The notes: generated by a model from the sequence alone, not told the origin. A DNA stretch of 64,000 nt from G963664935 sp963664935 (GCA_963664935.2 CAXXSE010000001.1:369267-433266), one strand, 5' to 3'. Positions 42,929 to 53,299 are shown, numbered from the stretch's first letter. A program made the numbers and translations.

Positions 42929-42931
42929 TAT

Positions 42932-45832
42932 TCAAACCTCCGCTTGTTGCAGTACTTCCGCATAGTATTGGTACGCCTTTCGGCGGCCACGCCGGTATAT
43001 CAGATAGACAATAATTAAACCCACAAACCCTAAGGCGTAATTCAGATATTCCCAAAACACCCGATGTTCCACACTAAGCGGATACAAGGTTCGCGAAAAA
43101 TGACCTCGGCTTCGGATCGAAAGCAACCCGCGGTCTTCCAAGGACCAATCCACTGCATTTTCCATCAATTGAAGGGAATTGGTATAGAGCGTGCCTCCCG
43201 CGCTTGCCGCCAATTGAATGGTTTCATCGGAAAGAAATTCATTGGACGCAAAAACGATAATACGAGCGGATTCCGGTGACTTTTCGATAACCCCGGCAAT
43301 CACCGCGGCGGTTTCCTGCTGGTCTTCTTGTTGATCGCCTTCAACATCACCGTCCGGAATTTCTTCGGTTGCGAGTAAGGGTGAATCCTTACCTTTAAAG
43401 AATGATTCGAATCGCCCTTCAACGACCACGGCTAACGGATACGATTGCCGTTGTTGAGGAGCAGAAAATCCCAATGGCCCATGGCTATTAAAATCCGGCA
43501 CTACTTGAGTGGAATCGGAAGTCCAGGATTCTTCAGAACTCACAAGCAATTCCATGGTTTTCCGTTCATTGTTGTCACTTTTCTCGATTTGGATCGGCGA
43601 AGACCAATTCATGGTCAATTGCGGCAGACCTGCGGCGATTTCTCCAACCTTCATTCCGGCATCACGAATATCCACGAAATAGGGATATTCCACCATACGA
43701 ATTTCCTGTACCGTGAAACCACCCAGATCTCGATTTATGGGAATCGGCAACATGGCGTTATTAGGGTCAAGGACAAGGGTTTCGTCGATCGAAACGCCAT
43801 GATGTTTCAACCACTCCCGCAATCCGGAATCGTGTTTAGCGACGGACAGGTTTCGATTCAAACTGGCGGAAAAAGGTGACGATGCGAGAATCACCGTTCC
43901 ACCCTTCATTAAAAATTGATCGACGGCGAAAAGTTGTTTTTCATCATAGGACTTGGGTGCCACCACCAGGAGCAAGTCCGCATCTTCCAGCACGAATCCG
44001 GTTTTCAAATCAACCGGTGACACATTATGATTTTCTGAAAGCATTTCCCGAAGCAACCGAAATTGCTTACCACTGGGCATCCGCATTTGTTGCATGTAGG
44101 GATTGGGTGGCGTTGGCGCCGGTGTACTCAAAGCAATGTTTTTGGTAAACCCCGACGAAAATCGTTTGAGGGCGGCATCGATGCTCCGACGCAAACTTTC
44201 TTTTTCCAAACCTTCAGGAAGTGGAACCTGAAATGTTTGTCCTTCGCCTTCTAGAGTCATGTAAAAATAAAAGGTGGTGGGGTCGAACAACCCGGCGCGC
44301 ATGGGACGAAAACCATAGGTTTCCGCAATTTCCGTCGCAACCACGGATCCGTCCGCTTCCGGATCTTTGAAATCAAATTGGAATTTATCGCCCGATGCCG
44401 ACTTTATTTCGTTTAAAACACCGGTAATTTCACTTTTGAATTTCACCAGTGCTTCGGGAAGCCGCCGATCATCGGAAAAATACCCGACAAATTTGACGGG
44501 TTGTTTGATGTTGACGAACAAATCACCGCTGCTTTGATATTTGTATAATACTTTTTTGATGCTGCGGGTGATCTCGTACTCCGGATTTCTCAATTCCACA
44601 TCCACTTCGCCTTCAACCTGCGATTTAACCTCGATTAAATCGCGGAAGCTCAAAACCTCGTATTGATCGCCATACTGGATAACCACATCAAAATAAGAAT
44701 TGACCAAAGAGGCTTGGTATCGATCCGCCACTTGGAAGGGCACCGGTTTAATTCCGAATTTTTCGCCGGCTTCTTTTTCCAGTTCGGGATTTTCCAAGGG
44801 ATCTATAAATTCAGAACGTATTTTCCCTTGTCCGGCAACGCTGTATTCAACGATCAGATCTCGAAGTTGAGGGACCAGAGGCGAAAGCAAAGGATGGGTT
44901 TTAGCGCTGAAATAACCCCGAATCAACAAGGGTTCCTGAAGTTGTTCAATATAACCTTCGGTGGCATCGGAAATTGAATAGATATTTCCTTCGGTCATAT
45001 CCACACGCGTCCAGTTGGTCTGATATAGCCATAAATTACCGGCTACGAAATTGGCGACAAACAATCCGGTCACCCAACGCCAACGGCTATGGTTGGAACG
45101 ACCAACATCCGCCCAACGACCGGACTCTAGAAAATAGACATTCAGACAGAGGAAAACGCCGACAATACTGAGGTAATAGTACAAGTCACGAAAGTCGATA
45201 ACACCCCGGGTAATGGATGTGAAACGGGAACCCGTTCCCAGTGCTTTAAAAATTTCCCCGGCTTTATTTCCGAACAGCGACGTTAACGTATCGGAACCTA
45301 TAAGATAAAAAACCGAGCAGACCAAAACCGTGACCATTAAGCTTACAATCTGATTGTCGGTCTTTGAACTGACCGTCACCCCGATCGCAACGTACGCAGC
45401 CGCTAGAAACAATGTGGCGATGTAACCTCCAAATATTGGGCCCCAATCGACATTTCCGAGTAACGAAACGGTCAAGGGAACCGGTACGGTCAAAAGCAAA
45501 GCGATACCGACCAATGCCATACAGGCTAAAAATTTCCCCAAAACCAGATGTAGCGGTTTTACGGGTTGGGTCAGCAGGAATTCCAAGGTGCCCATTCGCC
45601 GCTCTTCGCTCCACATCTTCATACTCAGGGCGGCGACCAAAAAAATCATCAAAATCGGCATCCATTCGAAAAGCGGTCGTACATCGGCAATATTGCGGGA
45701 GAAAAAGGTTTCCACCCAGAAAAAAATAAAGAGTGTTACGGCGAGAAAAACGCCGAAAAAAATAAACGCAACCGGTGACGCGAAAAAAGCCGCGAGTTCC
45801 TTCTGGGTAATACGAAATACGCTATGCTGCAC
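42932..45832 (-). CDS. Fused ABC-2 permease and GldG-like auxiliary protein
   Basis: The 966-residue protein joins two domains. The amino-terminal ~250 residues are an ABC-2 permease with about six helices (ELAAFFASPVAFIFFGVFLA, MKMWSEERRMGTLEFLLTQP). The rest is a periplasmic ABC_transp_aux/GldG domain (MTEGNIYSISDATEGYIEQL, ILASSPFSASLNR) ending in a membrane helix (YLNYALGFVGLIIVYLIYRR). In Bacteroidetes GldF and GldG are separate; fusions are known in other phyla. Substrate is unknown. It overlaps the ATPase gene by 11 bases. Confidence 0.92.
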   Translation of the reverse strand: MQHSVFRITQKELAAFFASPVAFIFFGVFLAVTLFIFFWVETFFSRNIADVRPLFEWMPILMIFLVAALSMKMWSEERRMGTLEFLLTQPVKPLHLVLGKFLACMALVGIALLLTVPVPLTVSLLGNVDWGPIFGGYIATLFLAAAYVAIGVTVSSKTDNQIVSLMVTVLVCSVFYLIGSDTLTSLFGNKAGEIFKALGTGSRFTSITRGVIDFRDLYYYLSIVGVFLCLNVYFLESGRWADVGRSNHSRWRWVTGLFVANFVAGNLWLYQTNWTRVDMTEGNIYSISDATEGYIEQLQEPLLIRGYFSAKTHPLLSPLVPQLRDLIVEYSVAGQGKIRSEFIDPLENPELEKEAGEKFGIKPVPFQVADRYQASLVNSYFDVVIQYGDQYEVLSFRDLIEVKSQVEGEVDVELRNPEYEITRSIKKVLYKYQSSGDLFVNIKQPVKFVGYFSDDRRLPEALVKFKSEITGVLNEIKSASGDKFQFDFKDPEADGSVVATEIAETYGFRPMRAGLFDPTTFYFYMTLEGEGQTFQVPLPEGLEKESLRRSIDAALKRFSSGFTKNIALSTPAPTPPNPYMQQMRMPSGKQFRLLREMLSENHNVSPVDLKTGFVLEDADLLLVVAPKSYDEKQLFAVDQFLMKGGTVILASSPFSASLNRNLSVAKHDSGLREWLKHHGVSIDETLVLDPNNAMLPIPINRDLGGFTVQEIRMVEYPYFVDIRDAGMKVGEIAAGLPQLTMNWSSPIQIEKSDNNERKTMELLVSSEESWTSDSTQVVPDFNSHGPLGFSAPQQRQSYPLAVVVEGRFESFFKGKDSPLLATEEIPDGDVEGDQQEDQQETAAVIAGVIEKSPESARIIVFASNEFLSDETIQLAASAGGTLYTNSLQLMENAVDWSLEDRGLLSIRSRGHFSRTLYPLSVEHRVFWEYLNYALGFVGLIIVYLIYRRGRRKAYQYYAEVLQQAEV

Positions 45833-46790
45833 GGATGGTTTCTCCTTCTAAGGTGGGATCGATTGCATTGACTTCGTTGAACACAGTTTCCAGATCGCGG
45901 ACTTCTAAATAAATTGCGTATAAAGAAAAGCCCTGATCGATCACCGCTTTAGAAATGGAGGGAATGTATTCCCTAACATCCTGACTAGTTTCCGGTGCAA
46001 GATCCAAGGCATAGTTGTACTCAGCGAAATTTTTCGAAAGCAGTTCCACCGATTGAACACCGGGGATGGAATTTAGTTCAGGTTTCGCCTCATCCGGCCC
46101 TTTGTCGATCGTCAAAAACAGTTTTTGTCCTTGATTCAAATCTTTAATCGTCGAATCCAGCGCCATTCTGCCATCTCGAAGGATCAAAACGCGATTGCAG
46201 AGAACCTGAACCTCCTGCAATATATGGGTAGAGATAATGACCGTCGATTGTTTGCTCAGTTCGGTGATCAAGTCCCGCATGTGCAGGATTTGCGATGGAT
46301 CCAAGCCGTTAGTCGGTTCATCCAGTATCAGTACTTCGGGTTGATTCAGGATCGATTGGGCAACGCCAACCCTTTGCCGGTATCCTCTGGATAACGTATT
46401 GATTGTTTGTGTAGCTTTTTCGGCTAACTCGGTTTTTTCGATGGCATATCGTACTCCGGAAATACGGTCAGCGCCGGTCATACCTTTTAAGCCAGCTGCG
46501 TATTCCAGATAATCGATAACGGTCATTTCCAAATAGACCGGACAGTTTTCCGGCAAATACCCAATTTTGGTTTGAATCGTCGAGCGGTGCTCGGAAATAT
46601 CTAAACCCGCCACGGAAATTGTTCCCTGATCAGGTTCCAGAAAACCCGTCACCATTTTCATTATGGTGGTTTTTCCCGCGCCGTTGTGGCCAAGAAGTCC
46701 TACGATTTCTCCGCGTTCGATACGAAACGTCACATCATCGACAGCGGGGAATTCCCCATATAACTTACTTAAGTTTTGTACCGAAATCAT
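45822..46790 (-). CDS. ABC transporter ATP-binding protein (GldA-like)
   Basis: The start MISVQNLSKLYGEFPAVDDV at 46790 fits the family; an upstream ATG adds twelve unconserved residues. It has Walker A (LGHNGAGKTTIMKMVTGF), Q-loop, signature LSRGYRQRVGVAQ and Walker B (VLILDEPTNGLDPSQ), then a carboxy-terminal tail of unknown use. It powers the fused permease encoded next. Together with the DUF4340 protein it makes a three-gene operon. Confidence 0.93.
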   Translation of the reverse strand: MISVQNLSKLYGEFPAVDDVTFRIERGEIVGLLGHNGAGKTTIMKMVTGFLEPDQGTISVAGLDISEHRSTIQTKIGYLPENCPVYLEMTVIDYLEYAAGLKGMTGADRISGVRYAIEKTELAEKATQTINTLSRGYRQRVGVAQSILNQPEVLILDEPTNGLDPSQILHMRDLITELSKQSTVIISTHILQEVQVLCNRVLILRDGRMALDSTIKDLNQGQKLFLTIDKGPDEAKPELNSIPGVQSVELLSKNFAEYNYALDLAPETSQDVREYIPSISKAVIDQGFSLYAIYLEVRDLETVFNEVNAIDPTLEGETIRAA

Positions 46791-46824
46791 ACCCAAATAC
46801 TCTCCTGAGAGTTTTATCGCGCGC

Positions 46825-46830
46825 ATTATA
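46825..46830 (-). promoter_or_regulatory. Candidate -10 box for the Gld-type ABC operon
   Basis: TATAAT on the minus strand, about 35 bp before the start of the ATPase gene. The -35 region is AT-rich and weak. Confidence 0.4.
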
Positions 46831-47111
46831 CGCCAGATAATTGATAGTTTTGTATATGTATGGTCTAAAATTTTTTTTTCAACGGAAAATAAAAACCATT
46901 TTTTGATTTGTCAGTCTATTTCATAGTACCTGATTATTAGAACAAGCGGTTTTGAGCAGGAAATCAATAGCTGATTTGGCCACATTTCCCTTTCTTTGGA
47001 TCCTAAATCGGTGGACCTTTTAGGCATCTGGAAAAGTCAAGGGTTGAAATTGCCGAGTATCAAAAGTAACCTCAGCTAACCGCAAGGTATCTTGAATACG
47101 AAAAACAATTT
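46831..47111. other. AT-rich divergent intergenic region
   Basis: The region between the ABC operon and the DUF484 gene holds no gene. It contains several A and T runs (AAAATTTTTTTTTCAACGG near 46868) and should contain promoters for both directions. Confidence 0.4.
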
Positions 47112-47834
47112 ATGAGTGACCCCTTGGACAACGAAAAGAATAGCCCTCTAATACCCGAGGTCAGAGTGGTCGATTTTCTTCGCTCTCACCCGGACTTTTT
47201 TACAGAACACACCGATCTCCTCAATCGGCTATCGGTTCCCCATCAGGCGGGCGCGGGCATTGCCTCGCTAATTGAAAAGCAGGTACAAATCATGCGTCGG
47301 CGAATCGAGGATTTAGAGCAAAAACTCGAGAAGACCAAGCACCAAGAATCTTTTTATATTCACTTGGTTGAAAATGCCCGACGTTTGGCTTTTGATTTAC
47401 TCGACACGGAGAATCCGCAAGCATTCCATCAAAAACTGGTCGACGGATTATCGAACTATTATAAAGCGGACCAATTTCGCTTGTATGTTTTTACCCGGCG
47501 TTCAACGCCAAATGATTGCGGTGGGATTCGTTTTAGAAAAACAAATGACAGGATAAAATGTTTATTCACGGGGGTTTTTAATCATCACCGGCCACTCTGT
47601 GGGAGTTTGCAGGATGAACATATCAAGGCAGTGTTCGGTAGTGATGCCGAATTTATCCACTCAACCGTATTGATCCCGCTTAAACTGGAGCACTGGGAAG
47701 GATTATTGGCATTAGGCAGCCGCCAGTGGAACTATTATCGCCACGGGTTATCGTTGGAACTCCTGGTTATGATTTCCGACATCGCTAGCAAAGTTATAGA
47801 TGGATGGTTGATAGAGAAAACGCCAGGACGATAA
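47112..47834 (+). CDS. DUF484 family protein
   Basis: The 240-residue protein has the DUF484 start VVDFLRSHPDFFTEHTDLLN and ASLIEKQVQIMRRRIEDLEQ (coiled coil), followed by a GAF-like domain ending STVLIPLKLEHWEGLLALGS. DUF484 genes usually lie between dapF and xerC; neither is here, so this copy is displaced or the neighbourhood was rearranged. Function is not established. Confidence 0.88.
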   Translation: MSDPLDNEKNSPLIPEVRVVDFLRSHPDFFTEHTDLLNRLSVPHQAGAGIASLIEKQVQIMRRRIEDLEQKLEKTKHQESFYIHLVENARRLAFDLLDTENPQAFHQKLVDGLSNYYKADQFRLYVFTRRSTPNDCGGIRFRKTNDRIKCLFTGVFNHHRPLCGSLQDEHIKAVFGSDAEFIHSTVLIPLKLEHWEGLLALGSRQWNYYRHGLSLELLVMISDIASKVIDGWLIEKTPGR

Positions 47835-47878
47835 ATTGAGAAAGCCATTTAATATAAATTCGAGAGCTTAAACCTATT

Positions 47879-48817
47879 TTAGTTAATAATTTCTTCGATG
47901 GTATATTCCTTTAAATCCTTTGAATGCGTAAATATCACTATCTCACCAATCAGGCCGATAGCAAGGATCTGTGCTCCAAGCACGACAAACAATGAACTTA
48001 TCATTAAAGCAGGTCTATCGGCCAGGCTGATATCGAAAAAAAGCCTTTCCATAACCAAATACGCAGTGAGTATTCCGCCAAGGAAAATCGTTCCCATACC
48101 CAGCAATCCGAAAAAACGCAGTGGCTTTTTGGTAAACTTTATCAAAAACATAACGGACAATATATCAAAAAGCCTTCGAACATATAAACCCGATGAGTAA
48201 ACCCTCTGGAACACATCTTTATTCGATTGGGCGGTTTTTTCTTCGTGCACTTTGAATCCGTAACGATTCGCTAAAACCGGCAGGAAGCGATGCAAGTCAC
48301 CGTATATTTGTACTTCATTGATTACTTTCCGACGCAATACCCTGACACTACAACCCAGGTCATGGAGTTCGACGCCTGTTTGCACCCGCATGAGAAAGTT
48401 GAAAACCCGAGATTGTAATCGGTTAAATGCTGAATCTTTGCGCGGCCAGCGTCGGGCAATAATCATATCCTGGTTTTCGATCAAATTAACCAATCTTGAG
48501 AGTTCAGATGAATCCACTTGTTGATAAGCAGGCAGGGTCATGATGAGTTCACCCGAGGTATTCTCGAATCCAATTTTAAGAGCCGTAGCCTCCCCAAACC
48601 ATTTGGCGAGTTTAATTACTTTTAACACTTCTCCATTTTCTTTCAACGCATTCAATTGGTTTTCCACATCGGGGAAAGGTCCATCCAAAACAAAAAGGAA
48701 CTCAAAAACCCGACCAGTTTTTTCAACAGCCGACTTATATTCACGATACAGTTCCTCCATATCGTCGTGTCTTTCAGTGACAGGAATGATTACAGACAGA
48801 TCAATTTTTGATGACAT
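47879..48817 (-). CDS. Family 2 glycosyltransferase with membrane tail (GtrB/DPM type)
   Basis: The 312-residue protein has a GT-A domain (KIDLSVIIPVTERHDDMEEL, FEFLFVLDGPF in place of the usual DDG, LIMTLPAYQQVD) and two carboxy-terminal helices (FGLLGMGTIFLGGILTAYLV and MISSLFVVLGAQILAIGLIG). Such enzymes load a sugar onto undecaprenyl or dolichyl phosphate. The acidic motif DGDxQ is changed to PAYQQ here, so activity may be altered. First gene of the leftward glycan cluster. Confidence 0.85.
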   Translation of the reverse strand: MSSKIDLSVIIPVTERHDDMEELYREYKSAVEKTGRVFEFLFVLDGPFPDVENQLNALKENGEVLKVIKLAKWFGEATALKIGFENTSGELIMTLPAYQQVDSSELSRLVNLIENQDMIIARRWPRKDSAFNRLQSRVFNFLMRVQTGVELHDLGCSVRVLRRKVINEVQIYGDLHRFLPVLANRYGFKVHEEKTAQSNKDVFQRVYSSGLYVRRLFDILSVMFLIKFTKKPLRFFGLLGMGTIFLGGILTAYLVMERLFFDISLADRPALMISSLFVVLGAQILAIGLIGEIVIFTHSKDLKEYTIEEIIN

Positions 48818-48849
48818 TAGGATTCGCTTTCGTTAGTAAATTCTTGCAA

Positions 48850-49782
48850 TTAGGATTGGCGTTCAATTGTTAGCTTGGATAAGTCTTCAATTTTATTATC
48901 ACCTGTCTTATAAATGAGTTCACACAGAACACCTGACAGAAGTAAAAATAGTCCCAAACAACCGTACAGCATACTGACGCCCATTATGACCATAAGCGAT
49001 TCAGTCGGACCTGGAACAGGCATCATTAGCCAATAAATAAATGCTAGTAACGATGCACCCATGGCAATCGACGACAGAATACCAAACCAAATAAGCGGGC
49101 GTGATGCGAAAGATACAATCGTCTTAATCGATAATAAGTCAATCAAGACTTTATAAATCCGCCACAAACCGTATTTTGATTCACCGAATACACGGGAATG
49201 ATGCTTTACTTTGATCTCGGCGATTCTGGCGCCCGATAGAGATGCCATCGCAGGTATAAAACGATGCATATCCGAATACAACGGTATTTTCTGTATTAGT
49301 TCCCTACGGTATGCTTTCAATGAGCAACCGTTGTCTTTGACGGGTACTCCGGTAACCTTGCCGATAATCCAATTAGCAATCTTAGACGGTATTTTTCTTG
49401 ACACCAGTTTATCTTGGCGTTTATGGCGCCAACCCACAACAATGTCAAAACCTTCGTTAATCTTGGATAAGAAGCGTGGAATATCGGTTGGATCATTCTG
49501 TAAATCGCCATCCATAGTCACTAATACCTTTCCCCGGGCATTATCAATCCCGGCTGCCATCGCCGGTGTTTGTCCGTAGTTTCTTCTGAATTTGATTACT
49601 CTGAGCCTAGGGTCGGCAACGGACAATGTTCTAGCAATTTTGTAGGTGTCGTCAACGCTACCGTCATCTACAAATATAATTTCGAAGTCCAAATTCAAAG
49701 GATCGAGAGCATTTACCAATGCCTTGTACATCCGCTCAACACATTCGTACTCATTGTATAGCGGGACACGCCGGGCATTCAA
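48850..49782 (-). pseudogene. Family 2 glycosyltransferase whose start is replaced by transposase sequence
   Basis: The 310-codon frame encodes an otherwise complete GT2 enzyme: VPLYNEYECVERMYKALVNA, IIFVDDGSVDDTY, LVTMDGDLQNDP, ISKINEGFDIVVGWRHKRQD and two membrane helices at the end. Its first five codons come from a transposase fragment that replaces the original MAKPELELSVI. The duplicated 5' piece at 50296-50633 keeps that original start. The lost strand is part of the nucleotide-binding fold, so this copy may be impaired. It could still be translated from the ATG at 49782. Confidence 0.75.
49463..49768. repeat. 306-bp direct repeat, copy A (inside glycosyltransferase gene)
   Basis: Identical, as far as read by eye, to 50296-50601, offset 833 bases. 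The mismatch points are C/G at the left edge and C/A at the right edge. The intervening 527 bp contain a transposase fragment. Confidence 0.85.
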
Positions 49783-50059
49783 CGGATTTTCCTTGGCGAT
49801 TCACAAAATCTTGCCAAGCATCGAGCAACGCCCCATAGACATACGCTTTGGATCTAAAAAAACGGAGCAAGCGGTAATAACCAAGTTCATCTAATAGCCA
49901 GAAACGACACAACGACGTCACGCCGATCATTTCTCCTGCCCCCATAAATCCAATCACAATGGCGCAGAACAACAACCAAGTACTCGATCTGGAAAAAACG
50001 CTTTGAAAGCTTTCTAAACTCTGAGAAATATACTGTTGCACGGGGTCTCCTCCTTCCAT
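49769..50059 (-). pseudogene. Amino-terminal fragment of a DDE transposase
   Basis: The minus-strand frame starts MEGGDPVQQYISQSLESFQS and reads TWLLFCAIVIGFMGAGEMIG, then LCRFWLLDELGYYRLLRFFR and YGALLDAWQDFVNRQGKSVE, the start of a DDE-superfamily transposase. The match stops at 49769, where duplicated glycosyltransferase sequence begins, so the catalytic part is missing. The upstream 50060-50295 may be the IS left end. Family is recognised only by general resemblance. Confidence 0.65.
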
Positions 50060-50295
50060 CTGTACTTCTACAAAGAAAAGAAGGATCCGTGTTTTTTTAG
50101 CAAATGTCTAGTCGTAATTATCGATTTCTATTTTCTACACTACTCATCTTTTATGAACACCAGTGGGCAATCTTAAAGCGCAGAGCTATCAATGGGTGAT
50201 AAGACTTTCTTCCGTTGGTCGAGGTGACACATCGAAAAAATGAATTCAGGGCCTGAATAGTTACGTCAAATCGGATAGAACTCGTGACTGACGAG

Positions 50296-50601
50296 TTGGA
50301 TAAGAAGCGTGGAATATCGGTTGGATCATTCTGTAAATCGCCATCCATAGTCACTAATACCTTTCCCCGGGCATTATCAATCCCGGCTGCCATCGCCGGT
50401 GTTTGTCCGTAGTTTCTTCTGAATTTGATTACTCTGAGCCTAGGGTCGGCAACGGACAATGTTCTAGCAATTTTGTAGGTGTCGTCAACGCTACCGTCAT
50501 CTACAAATATAATTTCGAAGTCCAAATTCAAAGGATCGAGAGCATTTACCAATGCCTTGTACATCCGCTCAACACATTCGTACTCATTGTATAGCGGGAC
50601 A
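50296..50601. repeat. 306-bp direct repeat, copy B
   Basis: Second copy of 49463-49768. Here it is joined on the right to the native start of the glycosyltransferase gene. Confidence 0.85.
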
Positions 50602-50633
50602 ATTACCGATAGTTCAAGCTCTGGTTTAGCCAT
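50296..50633 (-). pseudogene. 5' fragment of the family 2 glycosyltransferase gene
   Basis: The frame starts MAKPELELSVIVPLYNEYEC and runs through VDDGSVDDTY and MDGDLQNDPTDIPRFL, the first ~113 codons of the gene at 48850-49782. It then enters unrelated sequence and ends at 50151. It looks like the authentic amino-terminal end left behind when the rest was separated by the duplication and transposase fragment. Confidence 0.85.
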
Positions 50634-50719
50634 GAGGTAGCATTTGATTCAAATTAGACTGAATTGTAGCAAAATAAAACGACATTCATAGTGAACTCCA
50701 AACATCTATAAGTTTCTAT

Positions 50720-51694
50720 TTATCCCAATTTTATAGCGGCGGACCGATAATTTTCAGCAAAATAAAATACACCCCCGATTAAGCTCACGGAAAGCATTAG
50801 CAAGCGGTGTATCAACATGACAACAACAGCAGATTCATATCCGACGCCATATAGCGAAATCAAATAAATAAAAGAAATATCCAGTGTTCCATAGCCATTG
50901 ATCGATATAGGTAGCATCGCAAATATAGTACTAATCCAAATAACCAAAACAAGGCTCGAGAAAGATACCGATTCTCCAGTCATATCGATTAAAATGAATC
51001 TAGCAAAAAACATACATAGATAAAACAACAAAGAAATTACAATCGCTAAGACTAATGTTTTCGGATAGTGTCGATAAGCAGCTATATGATTCAAAGCTTT
51101 TACAAAAATAGCTTTGAATTTATTTTTTTCTTGCTTCAGTTCTAATCGGGAGTTATTAGATCTATTCTGAAAAATAAAATAGCCTGTAAGAACGAACCCA
51201 AACATAATTCCTAATGAACCAACAACAACACTAAAATAAGATATTTCATCACCAACGGTAATATATGTAATTGTTGCACCAACAAAACCAAGAAATAATA
51301 ACATTAATACTCCGGTGAATCGCTCCATAAAAATAGGTATCAGTGCAGCTGTTTTAGATACATTATTTTTATAAAGTTTGAGCATACGATAACCGTCCCC
51401 ACCAATATTTCCAGGAAAGAAATTATTAAAGAATACGGTTATAAAATAATAACTTGTTAATTCTGTAAGACCTAATTGAACATTATAGGGTTTAAGTAGC
51501 ATCTTCCATTTCAAAGCACTGATACTTATATTGAATAACATTAACAAAAAAACACTAGAAACAAAGAGTATATTTGAGTCGTTTAAGACCTGTTTAAAAA
51601 GCTCCCACTCAACATTATTGATAATGAAACCACAGAGCAAAATAGTGATGGCTGATTTTAATAAAAAGAACAGTTTGTGAGATATTTTTTTCAT
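50720..51694 (-). CDS. UPF0104 / lysylphosphatidylglycerol synthase-type membrane protein
   Basis: The 324-residue protein has eight or nine hydrophobic helices, with the family landmarks FFNNFFPGNIGGDGYRML and ISINGYGTLDISFIYLISLY. Proteins of this flippase-like family occur in glycolipid and polysaccharide clusters and may move or modify lipids. Its place beside GT2 enzymes suits that. Local AT content is higher than in the core blocks, perhaps a sign of acquired DNA. Confidence 0.87.
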   Translation of the reverse strand: MKKISHKLFFLLKSAITILLCGFIINNVEWELFKQVLNDSNILFVSSVFLLMLFNISISALKWKMLLKPYNVQLGLTELTSYYFITVFFNNFFPGNIGGDGYRMLKLYKNNVSKTAALIPIFMERFTGVLMLLFLGFVGATITYITVGDEISYFSVVVGSLGIMFGFVLTGYFIFQNRSNNSRLELKQEKNKFKAIFVKALNHIAAYRHYPKTLVLAIVISLLFYLCMFFARFILIDMTGESVSFSSLVLVIWISTIFAMLPISINGYGTLDISFIYLISLYGVGYESAVVVMLIHRLLMLSVSLIGGVFYFAENYRSAAIKLG

Positions 51695-51758
51695 AGCAAT
51701 ATTTATTACTATGCCGCTACGAAATTAGGTTTGACAACACTCGCCCTGAAACATGGCA

Positions 51759-53299
51759 TCATACCGATTTCACTCGCTCGAGTATGTGATTCGCCAGCCG
51801 GTGAGCCAGTGCAACGATCGTCATTACCGGCTGCATAGCACCACCAGTTACAAATGTCTCGCACCCTCCAATAAAGAGATTTGGCGTTTCGTGGATTCGA
51901 AGGTCAGAGTTAACTACGCTGAATTTTGGATTGTCTCCCATACGACAGGTTCCCTGATGATGGCGGGACCATGTAACCTCAGATTCAGAAACATCGGTAG
52001 CACCGAGAGAATCATACATTTTGAGTGAAAACTCTCTACACCGATCCAGCAATTGTAGATCCCTCTCGCTGAAGTTGAAATTTAGATGGGCAATGGGATT
52101 TCCAAAAATATCCTTATTGTTTTTGGAAAGGGTTACGCGATTATCATCCTCGATTTATTGTTCAATCGTAGCCCCGATATAAAGCGTCGCTTTTACGAAC
52201 CGGCCCATTAGCGACTCAATATGCTTGGGAATATTCGAAATCCTAAACGGCATAACATGATGGGGAAGAATCCACGCCTGCCTAAAAACCGGCAAGATGC
52301 TTCCCAAACCCTCATCCCGATAGTCATTGTAGAACTGGTGTGTACGACCTATTTTGTTGGTCGGTTTAATGGTCCCCAAGCTATGCCCAATTTTTGCGTA
52401 AAAGTTAACCGCTGGATGCTCATTAAATCCTCTGCCAACCATGTCGGAAGCATTACCGATTCCAGCTGGAAAATGTTCATTGGCCGAGAGCAATAATAAA
52501 CGAGGGGTTTCTATCCCGCCACAAGCAACGACGTAAAACTTGGCTCGAACAGTTTTTTTATACCATCTAGAGTATGTACCTGGGCACTCGTCACTTTCTT
52601 TGTAGCATCGGTGTCAAGCTTGGTTACAGTGACGCCAGTGACATGTCCCGTATTCGGATATTCCAAATATTCTGGAAGAATTTCTTTCTGTACATTGAAA
52701 AAACGAAAAGTTTTCGTGGGGGTTGCTGTTGGTGAATCATCTACGGTTACACCGACCTTTCCGAAAAGATCTTTGAGATAAGAGTTATCTAATCCACTCT
52801 CGAGAAGCGGTTTAGATTCATCCCTAGGGGGAGCACTGGAAGAACGAACTGAACCTCTAACCCGCAATGTCTTTTCTGCTTTCTCGTAGTAGGGATCCAA
52901 ATCGCTGTATGTGATTGGCCAAGGGTTATCGGGGGGAGAATAAGGATGAACTTCAAAATCCGATGGGTGAAGTCGTTCGCAACGACCGGTCCAAAAATTT
53001 GAGTTTCCACCTAACAGACGAGCTTTTGTTTTTGTTAACGGGTAGTCAGTATTGCCGGAGAAATCGTATGAGGCGAGTTGTTTAAGTTTTGGATCCACCA
53101 ACCACTGCATGAGTCCTGTTCCAGATTCTAATAAAATAGTTCTGACGCCTTGGCGTGCAAGAGAAGTTGCGATGACTGATCCTGCGGGACCCGATCCCAT
53201 GATACAGACATCATAGGGCTCTTTAGCATCGAGAGCTGCCAAATTTTGTGGGGAAAACAAGTTTGCCATACGTAAAAACTCCGAGTAATTATTATTCAA
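51759..53299 (-). pseudogene. GMC oxidoreductase, frameshifted and with an in-frame stop
   Basis: The first part (262 codons) has the FAD motif YDVCIMGSGPAGSVIATSLA, LLGGNSNFWTGRCERLHPSD and DNPWPITYSDLDPYYEKAE. After KKLFE the frame shifts by -1 (one G missing near 52547) and resumes as KFYVVACGGIETPRLLLLSA. It then meets TAA at 52155-52157 but continues in the same frame as IEDDNRVTLSKNN and HHQGTCRMGDNPKFSVVNSD to AALAH-type ending. Two lesions inactivate it. The span is 1541 bp, one short of a multiple of three. It belongs to the glycan cluster. Confidence 0.85.
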
